A stretch of DNA of 64,000 nucleotides from Gammaproteobacteria bacterium (GTDB taxonomy: Bacteria; Pseudomonadota; Gammaproteobacteria; Pseudomonadales; Halieaceae), in contig JAUHXH010000005.1 of NCBI GenBank assembly GCA_030427085.1, positions 248,001-312,000 on the forward strand, written 5' to 3'. Under the pieces are notes generated by a model. That model ran no database searches and was not told where the DNA came from. It worked only from the letters and a program-made list of their open reading frames with translations. Position numbers and translations under genes: made by a program. Positions within the stretch are counted from its first letter, which is position 1. Each line of letters begins with the position of its first letter. Positions 8,502 to 17,478 of the stretch are shown in pieces.

Positions 8502-8954
8502 ATGGAACAAAGCATTCCCGATTACCTGCCCGACTGGATCCGGGACCACGTTAAACGCTACATCGAAAGCGACGGTGCAGATGGCCACTACTGGGACGCC
8601 TCACTCGGCGGCGGCGAGGGCATGATCGCGACTCTGCTGCTGACCACCACCGGGCGCAAATCCGGCAAAACACTGACCATTCCGCTGATCTACGGTCGTG
8701 CCGGCAACGGCTACTGCGTGATCGCCTCCAAGGGCGGCGCGCCAGCCCACCCGGCCTGGTATCTCAATCTGGAAGCCGACCCCGAGGTGCATGTGCAGGT
8801 GGCCGCCGACAAATTCACAGCCCGTGCCCGCGTTGCGCAGGGCGAGGAACGGCAGGCCTTGTGGGATCAAATGGTCGGGATTTACGCTCCCTACACAGAC
8901 TACCAGGCCGCTACCGAGCGCCTCATCCCGGTGGTGGTTCTGGACCCGGTGTGA
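8502..8954 (+). CDS. Nitroreductase/DDN (F420-type) split-barrel family protein
   Basis: 150 residues, close to the usual size for the deazaflavin-dependent nitroreductase (DDN, DUF385) family. The phrase LTTTGRKSGKTLTIPLIYGR and the following KGGAPAHPAWYLNLEADPEV are family hallmarks: the first strand pair, and the segment near the cofactor. In actinobacteria these enzymes use coenzyme F420; proteobacterial homologues may use another flavin or bind lipids. It follows the dehydrogenase gene by 34 bases and has AGGAGA before the ATG. The reaction and cofactor in this organism are unknown. Confidence 0.8.
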   Translation: MEQSIPDYLPDWIRDHVKRYIESDGADGHYWDASLGGGEGMIATLLLTTTGRKSGKTLTIPLIYGRAGNGYCVIASKGGAPAHPAWYLNLEADPEVHVQVAADKFTARARVAQGEERQALWDQMVGIYAPYTDYQAATERLIPVVVLDPV

Positions 8955-9019
8955 TTCTCCAGCCGTGCGCCCATGACTGCGCTTAACACTGCTCGACAAA
9001 CGTCAAGGGACTGACTGTT

Positions 9020-11410
9020 ATGCCAGAGGAACAACTCAGCGACGAGGCCGAATGGCGTTTTGCCAACTACACCCTCGATCTGGCACGGCGGGAACTTCGT
9101 CATGGTGACGAAGCTGTAGACATTCAGCCGCGCGCGTTTGACCTGCTGGTGTACCTCGCGCGGCATCACAGCCGGGCGGTCGACAAGGACGAATTACAGG
9201 ACGCGATCTGGCCGGGTCAATTCATCACCGAAACCGCCCTTTCCCGCGCGGTGATGAAAGCGCGCAAGGCAGTGGGTGACGACGCCACTCAGCAAGCCAT
9301 CATCAAAACCGTTCACGGCCACGGCTACCGATTTGTCGCCGATATTGAACAGGCAGAGGTGAACGAGGCGGCGGAAGATACCACGACTCCAGCCCCCATA
9401 CCCGTAACCGCACCCAGCCGGCCATCCACACGCAAACGCGTCCCCCTCGCAATTTTCGCGGTGGTGGCACTGGCGGCAGCACTGCTGCTCGGACTCTGGA
9501 CCTGGCAGCGGCCCACGCCGGAGCCGGCCAATCTGCGGGTGGCAGTGTTACCCCTGAACAACGCCACCGGCAACACCGAGTTGGCCTGGACCCGGCTAGG
9601 CTTGATGAGCTACGTCAGCTCCGCTCTGCAGGCCAACAGCCACTTGTCGGTGGTGGCCGATGGCCCGGTGGTCAACCTGGCCGACAGCATGGACTGGCAG
9701 GGATCGCTGGAATCAGCGCACGCAGACGAACTGGTCGATCGCCTGCGCGCCGTGTTCGGTGCCACTCATATCCTCGGCATGGAACTCACCAACGAAGGCC
9801 CCGCGCTGCGCATGAATTACCGGGTGCTGGGGCCGGCGGACAAAATCCAGCGCGGCACCATGGTGGGCGAAGAGGGCATCCAACTGGCCGAGGGCGTACT
9901 GCAGGGCGTATTCGGTGCCCTGCTGGGGCATCGTGGCCAGTTGCCACCAGCGCCGCTGGTGTCGGAGGATGCGTTTACCAATGAAGCCTTTGCCCGCGGC
10001 ATGGATCTGGTGCTGCGCGGGCAGTGTGCCGACGCCGAATCCTACCTGGAACTGGTAATCGCGGCCGAACCGGATGAGTTCGCGCCACGTTATCAATACG
10101 CCAGCTGCCAGCGTATTCTCGGCCAGACCGCCGAAGCGGAAGAGTTATTGGGCGAGTTGATCGCCGAACAGCGCAACGGCCCACCCCGCCGTGAACTGGC
10201 CCAGGCCCTGATGACCCTGGGCATTCTCTACAATCGCTCTGGCCGACTCGACCCAGCTGAAGCAAGTCATCAGGAAGCGCTGACCATTGCGCGAGAAGTC
10301 GAGGATCACGACCTCACCGCGCGCGTGTTACAAAACCTGTCCATCGTGGAGGAGGACCGCGGCAATTTCGCCCAGGCGGAGGATTACCTCGACCTCGCCG
10401 TGCTGTCCTACCAATCCGCCGATCGCCAACACCTGCCTGGCCAACTCTACTCCGCGCGGGCCAACCTGTGCATGGATCGCGGCGAATTGGTGCAGGCGCG
10501 CGAATGGTTGGAGCAGGCGCTCACGGCATTCCGCGAAGCCGGAGACCGCCGCAATGAAGCGATGATGCTGAACAATACCGGCTATCTTCTACGGCAACTG
10601 GGTCGTGTGGAGGAAGCACTCGACTACCATCAACGCTCGCTGGCCCTGCGCAGTGAGATCGGCGACCGGGTGGGTGTTGGCCGGGTTTACGGGCAACTCA
10701 GCGCCGCTTATGAAACTCTGGGGCGCTATGCCGATGCAGAGGAGGCCGCGAAGCAGGCGCTGGCGGTGGCTCGGGAAACCCAGGACCGTCTCTTTGAGGG
10801 CACCGCTCTGGCCCAACTTGCGCAGGCACAATTCGAGCAGGGTTTGCTCGACGAAGCCGAGTCGAACCTGCAAGCCAGCCGGGCTGTGATGGTGGCGATT
10901 CAGGACCGGATGCGCACCCTGCAGGTGGATATTCGCCTGGCTCACATCGCCCTGGCCCGCGAATCGGCGGGGCAGGCCGAGGACACCGCCCGCATGGCAC
11001 TGCAGGAGGCGCTGGCGGCGGACCTGATACAACCGGAGATCGAAGCCCGGGAGCTGCTGGCGAAAACCGCCCTGGCGCGGGGCGATCTGGCGGGCGCCAT
11101 TGCCGCCTACCGCGCTGGCCTCGACCGACTGTCGGACGCCAGCTGGGCCGCCAAGGAGGCCGATTTCCGGGTGCAACTGGCCAATGCCTATCTGGACGGC
11201 GGCGCCTTTGACGATGCCGCACCACTGGTGGGCAGCCTCGCCAACTACCCGGTGCGCCCCGACATCCTGCAGACCCAGGCCCGCTACGCAGCCGCCCAGG
11301 GCGACCCCGCTCGGGCGGTGAATTTGATGGAACAGGCGCGAGAATTGTCGGGTGAACAATGGGATGAGAGCAGTGAACAGGCCCTCTCCCGCCTCCGAAA
11401 GCAACTCTAG
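9020..11410 (+). CDS. CadC/ToxR-like membrane regulator with TPR repeats
   Basis: 796 residues. Residues 10-105 form an OmpR/ToxR-type winged helix (FDLLVYLARHHSRAVDKDEL, then IKTVHGHGYRFV). A Pro/Thr-rich linker leads to one membrane segment at about 141-162. A periplasmic part follows, with a TolB-like domain (LRVAVLPLNNATGNTELAW) and then many TPR repeats (about 330-780, e.g. YNRSGRLDPAEASHQEALTI). Such one-component regulators sense a periplasmic cue and bind DNA from the membrane. Target genes are unknown; the adjacent downstream methyltransferase-like gene is one candidate. Confidence 0.85.
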   Translation: MPEEQLSDEAEWRFANYTLDLARRELRHGDEAVDIQPRAFDLLVYLARHHSRAVDKDELQDAIWPGQFITETALSRAVMKARKAVGDDATQQAIIKTVHGHGYRFVADIEQAEVNEAAEDTTTPAPIPVTAPSRPSTRKRVPLAIFAVVALAAALLLGLWTWQRPTPEPANLRVAVLPLNNATGNTELAWTRLGLMSYVSSALQANSHLSVVADGPVVNLADSMDWQGSLESAHADELVDRLRAVFGATHILGMELTNEGPALRMNYRVLGPADKIQRGTMVGEEGIQLAEGVLQGVFGALLGHRGQLPPAPLVSEDAFTNEAFARGMDLVLRGQCADAESYLELVIAAEPDEFAPRYQYASCQRILGQTAEAEELLGELIAEQRNGPPRRELAQALMTLGILYNRSGRLDPAEASHQEALTIAREVEDHDLTARVLQNLSIVEEDRGNFAQAEDYLDLAVLSYQSADRQHLPGQLYSARANLCMDRGELVQAREWLEQALTAFREAGDRRNEAMMLNNTGYLLRQLGRVEEALDYHQRSLALRSEIGDRVGVGRVYGQLSAAYETLGRYADAEEAAKQALAVARETQDRLFEGTALAQLAQAQFEQGLLDEAESNLQASRAVMVAIQDRMRTLQVDIRLAHIALARESAGQAEDTARMALQEALAADLIQPEIEARELLAKTALARGDLAGAIAAYRAGLDRLSDASWAAKEADFRVQLANAYLDGGAFDDAAPLVGSLANYPVRPDILQTQARYAAAQGDPARAVNLMEQARELSGEQWDESSEQALSRLRKQL

Positions 11411-11579
11411 ACACCTGCCCGAATATTTTTAAGGCACTGTTTTTATTAGATAATTCCGATGGTCAGGGAATGGTCATGACATAGTCAGCCCGCGATCAAG
11501 TCTTTTCAACCGCCACTGGGCACAGTAGCACTTCACCGGCACACGGGCCGGCCAAGATAACTGTTCGGAGAGCTACACC

Positions 11580-12344
11580 ATGCAACGCATCCTCATCTTT
11601 ATGTACGGCCTGGTTTCCTATGGGCTGTTTTTTGTCACCTTCCTGTACGCCATCGGATTCGTCGGCAACCTGTTTGTGCCCAAGGGCATCGATTCGCCGC
11701 CCGAGTTGCCCCTGATGGAGGCATTTGTAGTTAACCTGGGGCTGCTGGCACTGTTCGCCGTTCAGCACAGCCTGATGGCACGCCCCTTCTTCAAGCGCTG
11801 GCTGACCCGCTTCATTCCCGAAGCGGCGGAGCGCAGCACCTACGTGATGGCATCCAGCCTGGCGTTGATTGTGTTGTTTGTGTTCTGGCAGCCGATGGGC
11901 GGCGTGATCTGGTCCGTGGAGACTGCCTGGGCCCAGATGGTCCTGCACGGATTGTTTGTGCTGGGTTGGTTGATCGTGTTCTACAGCAGTTTCCTGATCA
12001 ATCACTTCGACCTGTTCGGCCTGCGTCAGGTGTGGCTGAACCTGCGCAACAAGCCCTACACCCAGCTGGATTTTGGCACGCCGTTCCTCTACAGCCTGGT
12101 GCGCCACCCCCTTTACCTGGGCTTCCTGTTGGGCTTCTGGGCCACGCCCCTGATGACGGTCGCCCACCTGGTGTTCGCCGTGGGTACGACCGCTTACATC
12201 CTGATTGCGATTCAGCTGGAAGAGTACGACCTGATCACCGCTCACCCGGAATATCGCGCCTACCGCGACAAGGTACCGATGATTGTGCCGCTGCTGAAGC
12301 TGCGTCCGAAGCCAGACACCACACACAAGGCAGCACGCGCCTGA
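11580..12344 (+). CDS. mddA: Methanethiol S-methyltransferase-like membrane protein (MddA/NnrU family)
   Basis: 254 residues with about five membrane segments. The core stretch INHFDLFGLRQVWL followed by TPFLYSLVRHPLYLGFLLGFW is characteristic of the isoprenylcysteine-methyltransferase fold. It matches the MddA subgroup, which methylates methanethiol with S-adenosylmethionine to make dimethyl sulfide. The RHP..G..L and E..D..HPEY..Y motifs that bind the cofactor are present. NnrU proteins share the fold, so a different methyl acceptor is possible. The gene stands alone, 169 bases after the CadC-like regulator, in which gap no clear operator was seen. Confidence 0.7.
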   Translation: MQRILIFMYGLVSYGLFFVTFLYAIGFVGNLFVPKGIDSPPELPLMEAFVVNLGLLALFAVQHSLMARPFFKRWLTRFIPEAAERSTYVMASSLALIVLFVFWQPMGGVIWSVETAWAQMVLHGLFVLGWLIVFYSSFLINHFDLFGLRQVWLNLRNKPYTQLDFGTPFLYSLVRHPLYLGFLLGFWATPLMTVAHLVFAVGTTAYILIAIQLEEYDLITAHPEYRAYRDKVPMIVPLLKLRPKPDTTHKAARA

Positions 12345-12376
12345 TTGAATTCCCAGGGCTGAAGCTATCAAGGAAA

Positions 12377-12397
12377 GCGGGGTGCCAGGCACCCCGC
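12377..12397 (-). terminator. Probable terminator of the PDZ gene
   Basis: A GCGGGGTG arm pairs perfectly with CACCCCGC around a CCAGG-type loop between two convergent genes. On the minus strand it is followed by TTTCCTT, so it best serves the PDZ gene; the plus strand lacks a T-run. Confidence 0.6.
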
Positions 12398-12407
12398 CAA
12401 GCGTGGT

Positions 12408-13154
12408 TCAACGGGTGATGGTATAACCCTGCTGCTCCAGCACGAAGCGATCCTCGCCCATACTACCGGCCCAGATCACCTTGCCGGCATCGTCAAACAC
12501 AAAGCGATTGATTACCCGCTCAGTGTATTCGATGCCGGTATCTTCCTCGGTTTCGGTGTAGTTGCTGACCACGTAGACCACGTTGCCCTCGCCGATGACC
12601 TCGTCGATCTCATGGCGGTCCACCGGCCACTCTTCGGGGTCGCCCATCGAGATGTTATTTAACGCCGTATCCTTGGAGTTGTAGGTGGAAATAACACCGC
12701 GGCGGACTTCTATGGGCATTTCCTTGCCATCGCGCTTGATCACCGCTTTTACCGGTTGCCCCGGCTTGCCACGGAAATTCAGGCGGTCCCGGTTTTCACG
12801 GGTAGCCGGCACACCGGCGACAGACACGAAAGTGTCGCCCGCCTTGAGTACTTTCGAAGCCGGTGTATCCGGAGTGACCCGTGCAACAACCATTTCATCG
12901 TCATTTTCCGGGTCGAACAGGAAGCCAAAGCCCACATAACGCGGGGGAGAGAAAACACCTTCGGCTGCCATGTTCTCCTTCACCATGGCGGCGAGTTCGG
13001 CCTGGCCGGTATAGGCGGCCTTGATCCACGCCACGGCCAGCGTTTTATTGGCCGAGTCTTTCAGGCCGTGAACCTTGCCGTGACCATCTGCCAGGCCATA
13101 GGCACTGACTGAACACAATACCGCTACTGCTAACACATTCTTGAGCACTTTCAT
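12408..13154 (-). CDS. Exported PDZ-domain protein with NTF2-like halves
   Basis: 248 residues with a signal peptide (MKVLKNVLAVAVLCSVSAYG). Residues about 35-70 (KTLAVAWIKAAYTGQAELAA) and the C-terminal part from about 170 (VVYVVSNYTETEEDTGIEYT) resemble the two halves of a SnoaL/NTF2-like ester-cyclase fold. Between them lies a PDZ-like segment, about 75-145 (VARVTPDTPASKVLKAGDTF). PDZ domains bind peptide ends, and NTF2-like folds bind small ligands or dimerise. No protease residues are visible. The function is unknown; the location is probably periplasmic. GAGAGGA precedes the start. Confidence 0.7.
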   Translation of the reverse strand: MKVLKNVLAVAVLCSVSAYGLADGHGKVHGLKDSANKTLAVAWIKAAYTGQAELAAMVKENMAAEGVFSPPRYVGFGFLFDPENDDEMVVARVTPDTPASKVLKAGDTFVSVAGVPATRENRDRLNFRGKPGQPVKAVIKRDGKEMPIEVRRGVISTYNSKDTALNNISMGDPEEWPVDRHEIDEVIGEGNVVYVVSNYTETEEDTGIEYTERVINRFVFDDAGKVIWAGSMGEDRFVLEQQGYTITR

Positions 13155-13195
13155 CGCTCTGATCCTCTCGTTCTGGAAAGTTACAGCGTGAACAG

Positions 13196-13210
13196 CAGGG
13201 TTTAACCCTG
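13196..13210. promoter_or_regulatory. Perfect 15-base palindrome upstream of the PDZ gene
   Basis: CAGGGTTTAACCCTG lies between queC and the PDZ gene, 42 bases before the latter's start. It could be an operator or a weak stem between the two minus-strand genes. No T-run follows on the minus strand. Confidence 0.3.
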
Positions 13211-13253
13211 AACGAAGTGTAGTAGAGACTATGCTTTCGGCCAGCAGGTGAAT

Positions 13254-13946
13254 TCAGTCGAGCAGCGGCCGGAAGTAGCGGGTTGGGTCGGGTACGCCCG
13301 CTTCCACGAAACCCTGGCGGCGCAGGCGGCAGCTATCGCAACGCCCGCAGGCTGCTCCAGAATCGTCGGCCTGGTAGCAGGACACGGTGAGGCTGTAATC
13401 CACGCCGAGCGCATGACCCATGCGGATAATGTCGGCCTTGCCCAGATCCATCAGCGGCGTGTGGATACGCAGTCGCTGGCCTTCCACGCCGGCGCGCGTG
13501 GCCAGATTGGCAAGGGTTTCGAAAGCGGCGATGAAGGGCGGGCGACAATCGGGGTAGCCCGAGTAGTCGACGGCATTCACGCCAATGAAGATATCCTGGG
13601 CACCCAGCACCTCAGCCCACCCCAACGCGATGGAGAGGAACACCGTATTGCGGGCGGGCACGTAAGTGACCGGAATGCCACTGGTTTCTTCTTCCGGCAC
13701 GTCAATGTCGGTATCGGTCAAAGCCGAGCCGCCAATGGCGTCCAGGTTCAGGTGTACAACCTTGTGTTCCACGTCGTGCATGGCGTCGGAGACGCGCTGC
13801 GCGGCATCCAGTTCGGCCCGGTGGCGCTGGCCGTAATCAAAGCTGAGGGTGTAGCAGTCGTAGCCCTCGTTCTGGGCGTGGGCCAGAACGGTGGTGGAAT
13901 CCAGCCCGCCAGACACCAGGATAACGGCTCGTTTGCGCTCGCTCAT
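13254..13946 (-). CDS. queC: 7-cyano-7-deazaguanine synthase
   Basis: About 230 residues. QueC converts carboxy-deazaguanine to preQ0 with ATP and ammonia, in the queuosine tRNA pathway in the cytoplasm. The N-terminal PP-loop SGGLDSTTV (about 12-20) binds ATP. Near the C-terminus a four-cysteine zinc site is seen ([18 protein letters not shown]). The start at 13946 ([10 protein letters not shown]) leaves one base after the queE stop; an upstream in-frame ATG would run into queE. It is the last gene of the long ruvC-to-queC run. Confidence 0.96.
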   Translation of the reverse strand: MSERKRAVILVSGGLDSTTVLAHAQNEGYDCYTLSFDYGQRHRAELDAAQRVSDAMHDVEHKVVHLNLDAIGGSALTDTDIDVPEEETSGIPVTYVPARNTVFLSIALGWAEVLGAQDIFIGVNAVDYSGYPDCRPPFIAAFETLANLATRAGVEGQRLRIHTPLMDLGKADIIRMGHALGVDYSLTVSCYQADDSGAACGRCDSCRLRRQGFVEAGVPDPTRYFRPLLD

Positions 13947-13947
13947 G

Positions 13948-14616
13948 TCAGTGCCCCGGCTCGTCGTTCCATAACAGTTTGTGCAACTGCAATTGCAGGC
14001 GAACTGGCAGATTGTCCTGAATGATCCAGTCCGCGAGCTCGCGTGCATTCAGTTCCCCGTGACTGGGGGAGAACAATACGTCCGAGACCTTGCCAGCCAG
14101 ACCGTATTCGTCCAGCTTGAAGCGCGCCCACTCGTAGTCAGCCCGGTCGCAGATCACGAACTTTACCTGGTCATTCGGCGTTAGCAGCGCGATATTGCCG
14201 TAGTCGTTGCGCTCCATTTCTTTCGAGGCGGGCGTTTTCAAATCCAGCACTTTCACCACACGCGGATCCACGTTGGCGACCGACATTGCACCACTGGTTT
14301 CCAGCGACACCTCATAGCCGGCATCACACAACTGGCTCAGCAGAGGGATGCAATTGGGCTGGGCAAGCGGCTCGCCACCGGTCACCGTGACGTAGCGCGG
14401 CCGATGACTGGCCACCTCGGCGGTGATCTGCGCCAGCGTGTACTGCTCGCCGCCAGAGAAGGCATAGGCCGTATCGCAATACACACAGCGCAGCGGGCAG
14501 CCGGTGAGGCGCACAAACACGGTAGGCAGGCCCACCGTACGCGCCTCACCCTGCAGGGAGTAGAAAATCTCGGTGATGCGCAGTTGCTCATCACCGACGT
14601 CGATTGCTGGAATCAT
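13948..14616 (-). CDS. queE: 7-carboxy-7-deazaguanine synthase (radical SAM)
   Basis: 222 residues. QueE is a radical-SAM ring-contracting enzyme that makes 7-carboxy-7-deazaguanine, the substrate of the adjacent QueC. The iron-sulfur ligands Cys40, Cys44 and Cys47 form [13 protein letters not shown] (about 83) contacts SAM, and LQGEA near residue 21 is family-typical. The 222-residue length fits this family. It follows cpoB by 22 bases and is nearly joined to queC. Confidence 0.96.
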   Translation of the reverse strand: MIPAIDVGDEQLRITEIFYSLQGEARTVGLPTVFVRLTGCPLRCVYCDTAYAFSGGEQYTLAQITAEVASHRPRYVTVTGGEPLAQPNCIPLLSQLCDAGYEVSLETSGAMSVANVDPRVVKVLDLKTPASKEMERNDYGNIALLTPNDQVKFVICDRADYEWARFKLDEYGLAGKVSDVLFSPSHGELNARELADWIIQDNLPVRLQLQLHKLLWNDEPGH

Positions 14617-14638
14617 GGGGTCAGTTAGTCGCGAGGAC

Positions 14639-15589
14639 TCAGAAGTTTTCGGCGAGGAAGTCCCGCGCCAGACCCACGGCGGGGGAATTGGTGCTGCCGT
14701 AATCGCGGATCAGTCGGTCCAGGTATTCCCTGGAGCGATCACGATTGCCCTTCAGGAACTGTACCTTACCCAGTTTGAACAAGGCGTCTGGCACCTTGGA
14801 GTTGTCGGGATACTGGGACAATAACAAGCTGAACGCCTGCCGTGATGCTTCCAGATCCTGCGGTGTGATCACCAGGTACAACTCGCCCAGCCAGTAATGT
14901 GCATTGGGGGCATAACGGCCATCCGGATAATCGCGCAGGAACTGCTGGAAGGCGCTTACCGCCTGATCAAACTGCTGGCTGCGCACCAGCGCATAGGCCG
15001 CGCGATAGGCTTCGCCTTCGCCAGGCTGCTCCGCCACATTGGCGGCGCCACTGGTGGGTCGTGAAGTGCCGGTACTTGCCGCCGGCACCGTGCTGGCAGC
15101 CGCCCCTGTGGCCGCGCCGGCCACTGCCGCGCCTGCGGTACCGCCGCCGGCCATCGCACCAAGGCGACGATCCAGGTCGAGATAGCGTTCAAGGCTCTGT
15201 TCTTTCAGCATGCGCAGTTCATGCGCCTGCTCTTCCAGCTGGCCATTCAGGGTCATCACCTCGCGCTGCAATTGTTGTACTTGCATTAGCAGGGCGCCCA
15301 GGTTGCCTCCCGACTCGGGACCGGCAACCGGAACCGGCTGCGGTGACGCGAGACTGGTGGGAGTACCCGCAGGCGCTGCAGGAGCGGAGTTCACCCCGTA
15401 GGACGTGGCGGGATAACTGCCCGGAACCCGATTGCCGTAAGGATCGGACGGACTGGTGGAAGTATCGGGATACTGAGCGTCGCGAGCCCGCTCCGCCTCA
15501 AGGTCGATGTAGTCCTGACTGAAAGCGGAGGGAGCGACGAGGGATAAGGCAAGGGCGCCGCCAAGCAGCGCCCGATCAAACCGCATCAT
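14639..15589 (-). CDS. cpoB: Cell division coordinator CpoB (YbgF)
   Basis: 316 residues, periplasmic. A signal peptide (up to about SAFSQ) precedes a Pro/Ser/Thr-rich linker. A trimerising coiled coil follows near 110-140 (QVQQLQREVMTLNGQLEEQA), then an Ala/Gly/Thr-rich hinge. Three TPR-like repeats lie at the C-terminus (from about 190, YRAAYALVRSQQFDQAVSAF). In the Tol-Pal machine CpoB links outer-membrane constriction to PBP1B-driven wall synthesis. Its position after pal is the standard one. The start is MMRF; the second Met is equally possible. Confidence 0.94.
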   Translation of the reverse strand: MMRFDRALLGGALALSLVAPSAFSQDYIDLEAERARDAQYPDTSTSPSDPYGNRVPGSYPATSYGVNSAPAAPAGTPTSLASPQPVPVAGPESGGNLGALLMQVQQLQREVMTLNGQLEEQAHELRMLKEQSLERYLDLDRRLGAMAGGGTAGAAVAGAATGAAASTVPAASTGTSRPTSGAANVAEQPGEGEAYRAAYALVRSQQFDQAVSAFQQFLRDYPDGRYAPNAHYWLGELYLVITPQDLEASRQAFSLLLSQYPDNSKVPDALFKLGKVQFLKGNRDRSREYLDRLIRDYGSTNSPAVGLARDFLAENF

Positions 15590-15595
15590 GGGCTA

Positions 15596-16129
15596 TTACT
15601 GGTACTTGATAACCACGCGGCGGTTCTGGGACCAGTTGCTTTCGCCGGAACCGTAAGCAGCGGGCTGCTCTTCACCGTAAGACACAGTTTCGATGCGGTA
15701 GCTGGCGATGCCGTTGATGGTCATGTAGTCACGCACCGCATTGGCACGACGCTCACCCAGTGCCATGTTGTACTCGCGGGTGCCGCGCTCGTCGGTGTGG
15801 CCTTCAAGGCGCACTTTGACGTCGTTGGTTTGCAGCAGTGCGATGTGCGTGTCCAGTGCCGCAGTGGCATCTGCGCTCAGGGTGTAGCTGTCGAAAGCGA
15901 AGTACAGCACGTTGCCGGCAGCATCAACCGCTGCCTGCAGCTGCTGGATACGCGCCTCTTCAGCCGCTTGTTGCTCCATAGCCGCCTGGCGGGCTGCTTC
16001 TTCGGCGGCGCGCTGGGCGGCCGCTTCGGCTTCAGCCTGCTCTTTTTCCTTGTTGCCGGAACATGCGGCAAGGAATGCCGCGGCAAACAACACGGTAAGC
16101 GCCTTGCTGGCCACTGACAAATTTTTCAT
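15596..16129 (-). CDS. pal: Peptidoglycan-associated lipoprotein
   Basis: About 177 residues. The start at 16129 (MKNLSVASKA) is favoured by AAGGA eight bases upstream. The lipoprotein signal ends in LAAC (Cys23). A charged Ala/Glu helical spacer follows (about 28-70), longer than in many Pal proteins. The C-terminal OmpA-like domain holds the peptidoglycan-binding NMALGERRANAVRDYM segment and the conserved GHTDERGT. Pal ties the outer membrane to peptidoglycan and binds TolB. The gene order tolB-pal-cpoB is conserved. Confidence 0.97.
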   Translation of the reverse strand: MKNLSVASKALTVLFAAAFLAACSGNKEKEQAEAEAAAQRAAEEAARQAAMEQQAAEEARIQQLQAAVDAAGNVLYFAFDSYTLSADATAALDTHIALLQTNDVKVRLEGHTDERGTREYNMALGERRANAVRDYMTINGIASYRIETVSYGEEQPAAYGSGESNWSQNRRVVIKYQ

Positions 16130-16179
16130 AGATCGCATCCTTTATATACTTTGGTATTCACTCTGGTGTTCGGACTCGC

Positions 16180-17478
16180 CTAGGGGCGGCCCATATAGGG
16201 TGACCACGCAGGCTCCCGCACGTCGCCTTCCCGCGACGGAAGCCGGAATTTCACTCCCCCGTCCGCCGAAACTGCGGCCAAAATACCGCGATCGCCGGAC
16301 TTGGTTGCGTACAATATCATAGAGCCATTAGGCGCGATACTGGGAGATTCATCAAGGGCCGTAGAAGTAAGTATTTGCAAACGGTTGCGCTGCAAATCCA
16401 TCAGTGCAATGTGGAACTGACCACTTTGCTGATGCACCACAACCATGTTGCGGCCGTCCTGGGCCACCCGGGCACGAGCGTTGTAGGGGCCTTCATACGT
16501 TACGCGTTCGGTCAGACCGGTGGTCAGGTCGTAGCGGTAAATCTGCGGGCGGCCGCCGCGGTCCGACGTGAACAGAAGCGATTTGCCGTCCGGCATCCAG
16601 GTCGGCTCTGTGTCGATGGCATAGTGGCGGGTAACGCGGGTCAGGCGCTTGGTCGCCAGGTCCATCAGGTAGATATCCGGACTACCATCCTTCGACAGCA
16701 CCATGGCCATGGAATTACCGTCCGGTGACCAGGCCGGCGATCCGTTCAGCCCGGTAAAATTGGTGAGCTGCTCGCGCTGCCCGGTGGCCAGTTCCTGACG
16801 GTAAATGGCCGGCCGGGTGGTTTCGAAGGAGACGTAGGCGATCTCCCGTCCATCGGGAGACCAACTCGGCGCCAGGATGGGCTCGCGGGATTCCAGCAGC
16901 ACAATCGGCCGAACGCCGTCGGAATCCGCCAGCGTCAGACGGTAAAAATCGCGATCGTTGGCTACCCGGGTTACCGACACATAAAGCAGGCGCGTGGCAA
17001 AGGCGCCGGGAATACCGGTGAGTTTGGCGTACACCGCATCGCTCACACGGTGAGCAATCATGCGCGCTTCGCTGACTGGGCCGGTTTCTGAACCCTGCAA
17101 TACGCGGTTCTGGCGCAACACGTCGAAAACTTCGAAGTCCACCTGCAGTGTTTGCGGATCCACCAGGCGCACACGGCCAATGGTGACGTACTCGGTTTGC
17201 GTAGCACGCCAGTCGCGGTAAAAGATTTCCTGCTCGGTGCTGGGGCGGCTCAACATATCTTGCCGCGCCACCGGGTCGAACAGGCCACTGCGGCGCAGGT
17301 CATCCTGCACCACCTGGGCCAGATCTTCCGGTGCCACGCCGGCCTCACCCCAGGCAAAGGGCACAACCGCGATGGCCGTGGGGTTATCGCTCCCCTGGGT
17401 GATTTCAATTACCAGCTCGGCACGCAGCGGGTTTACCACCGCCAACAAACAACAGAACAACAGGGCCAGGCGCATCAT
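16180..17478 (-). CDS. tolB: Tol-Pal system beta-propeller protein TolB
   Basis: 432 residues, periplasmic. A signal peptide (to about LRA) is followed by the N-terminal alpha/beta domain and then a six-bladed propeller with repeated SPDG-type turns ([45 protein letters not shown]). TolB binds Pal and receives TolA. Its start overlaps the tolA stop in TGATG, so translation is coupled. Either of two adjacent Met codons could start it. Confidence 0.97.
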   Translation of the reverse strand: MMRLALLFCCLLAVVNPLRAELVIEITQGSDNPTAIAVVPFAWGEAGVAPEDLAQVVQDDLRRSGLFDPVARQDMLSRPSTEQEIFYRDWRATQTEYVTIGRVRLVDPQTLQVDFEVFDVLRQNRVLQGSETGPVSEARMIAHRVSDAVYAKLTGIPGAFATRLLYVSVTRVANDRDFYRLTLADSDGVRPIVLLESREPILAPSWSPDGREIAYVSFETTRPAIYRQELATGQREQLTNFTGLNGSPAWSPDGNSMAMVLSKDGSPDIYLMDLATKRLTRVTRHYAIDTEPTWMPDGKSLLFTSDRGGRPQIYRYDLTTGLTERVTYEGPYNARARVAQDGRNMVVVHQQSGQFHIALMDLQRNRLQILTSTALDESPSIAPNGSMILYATKSGDRGILAAVSADGGVKFRLPSREGDVREPAWSPYMGRP

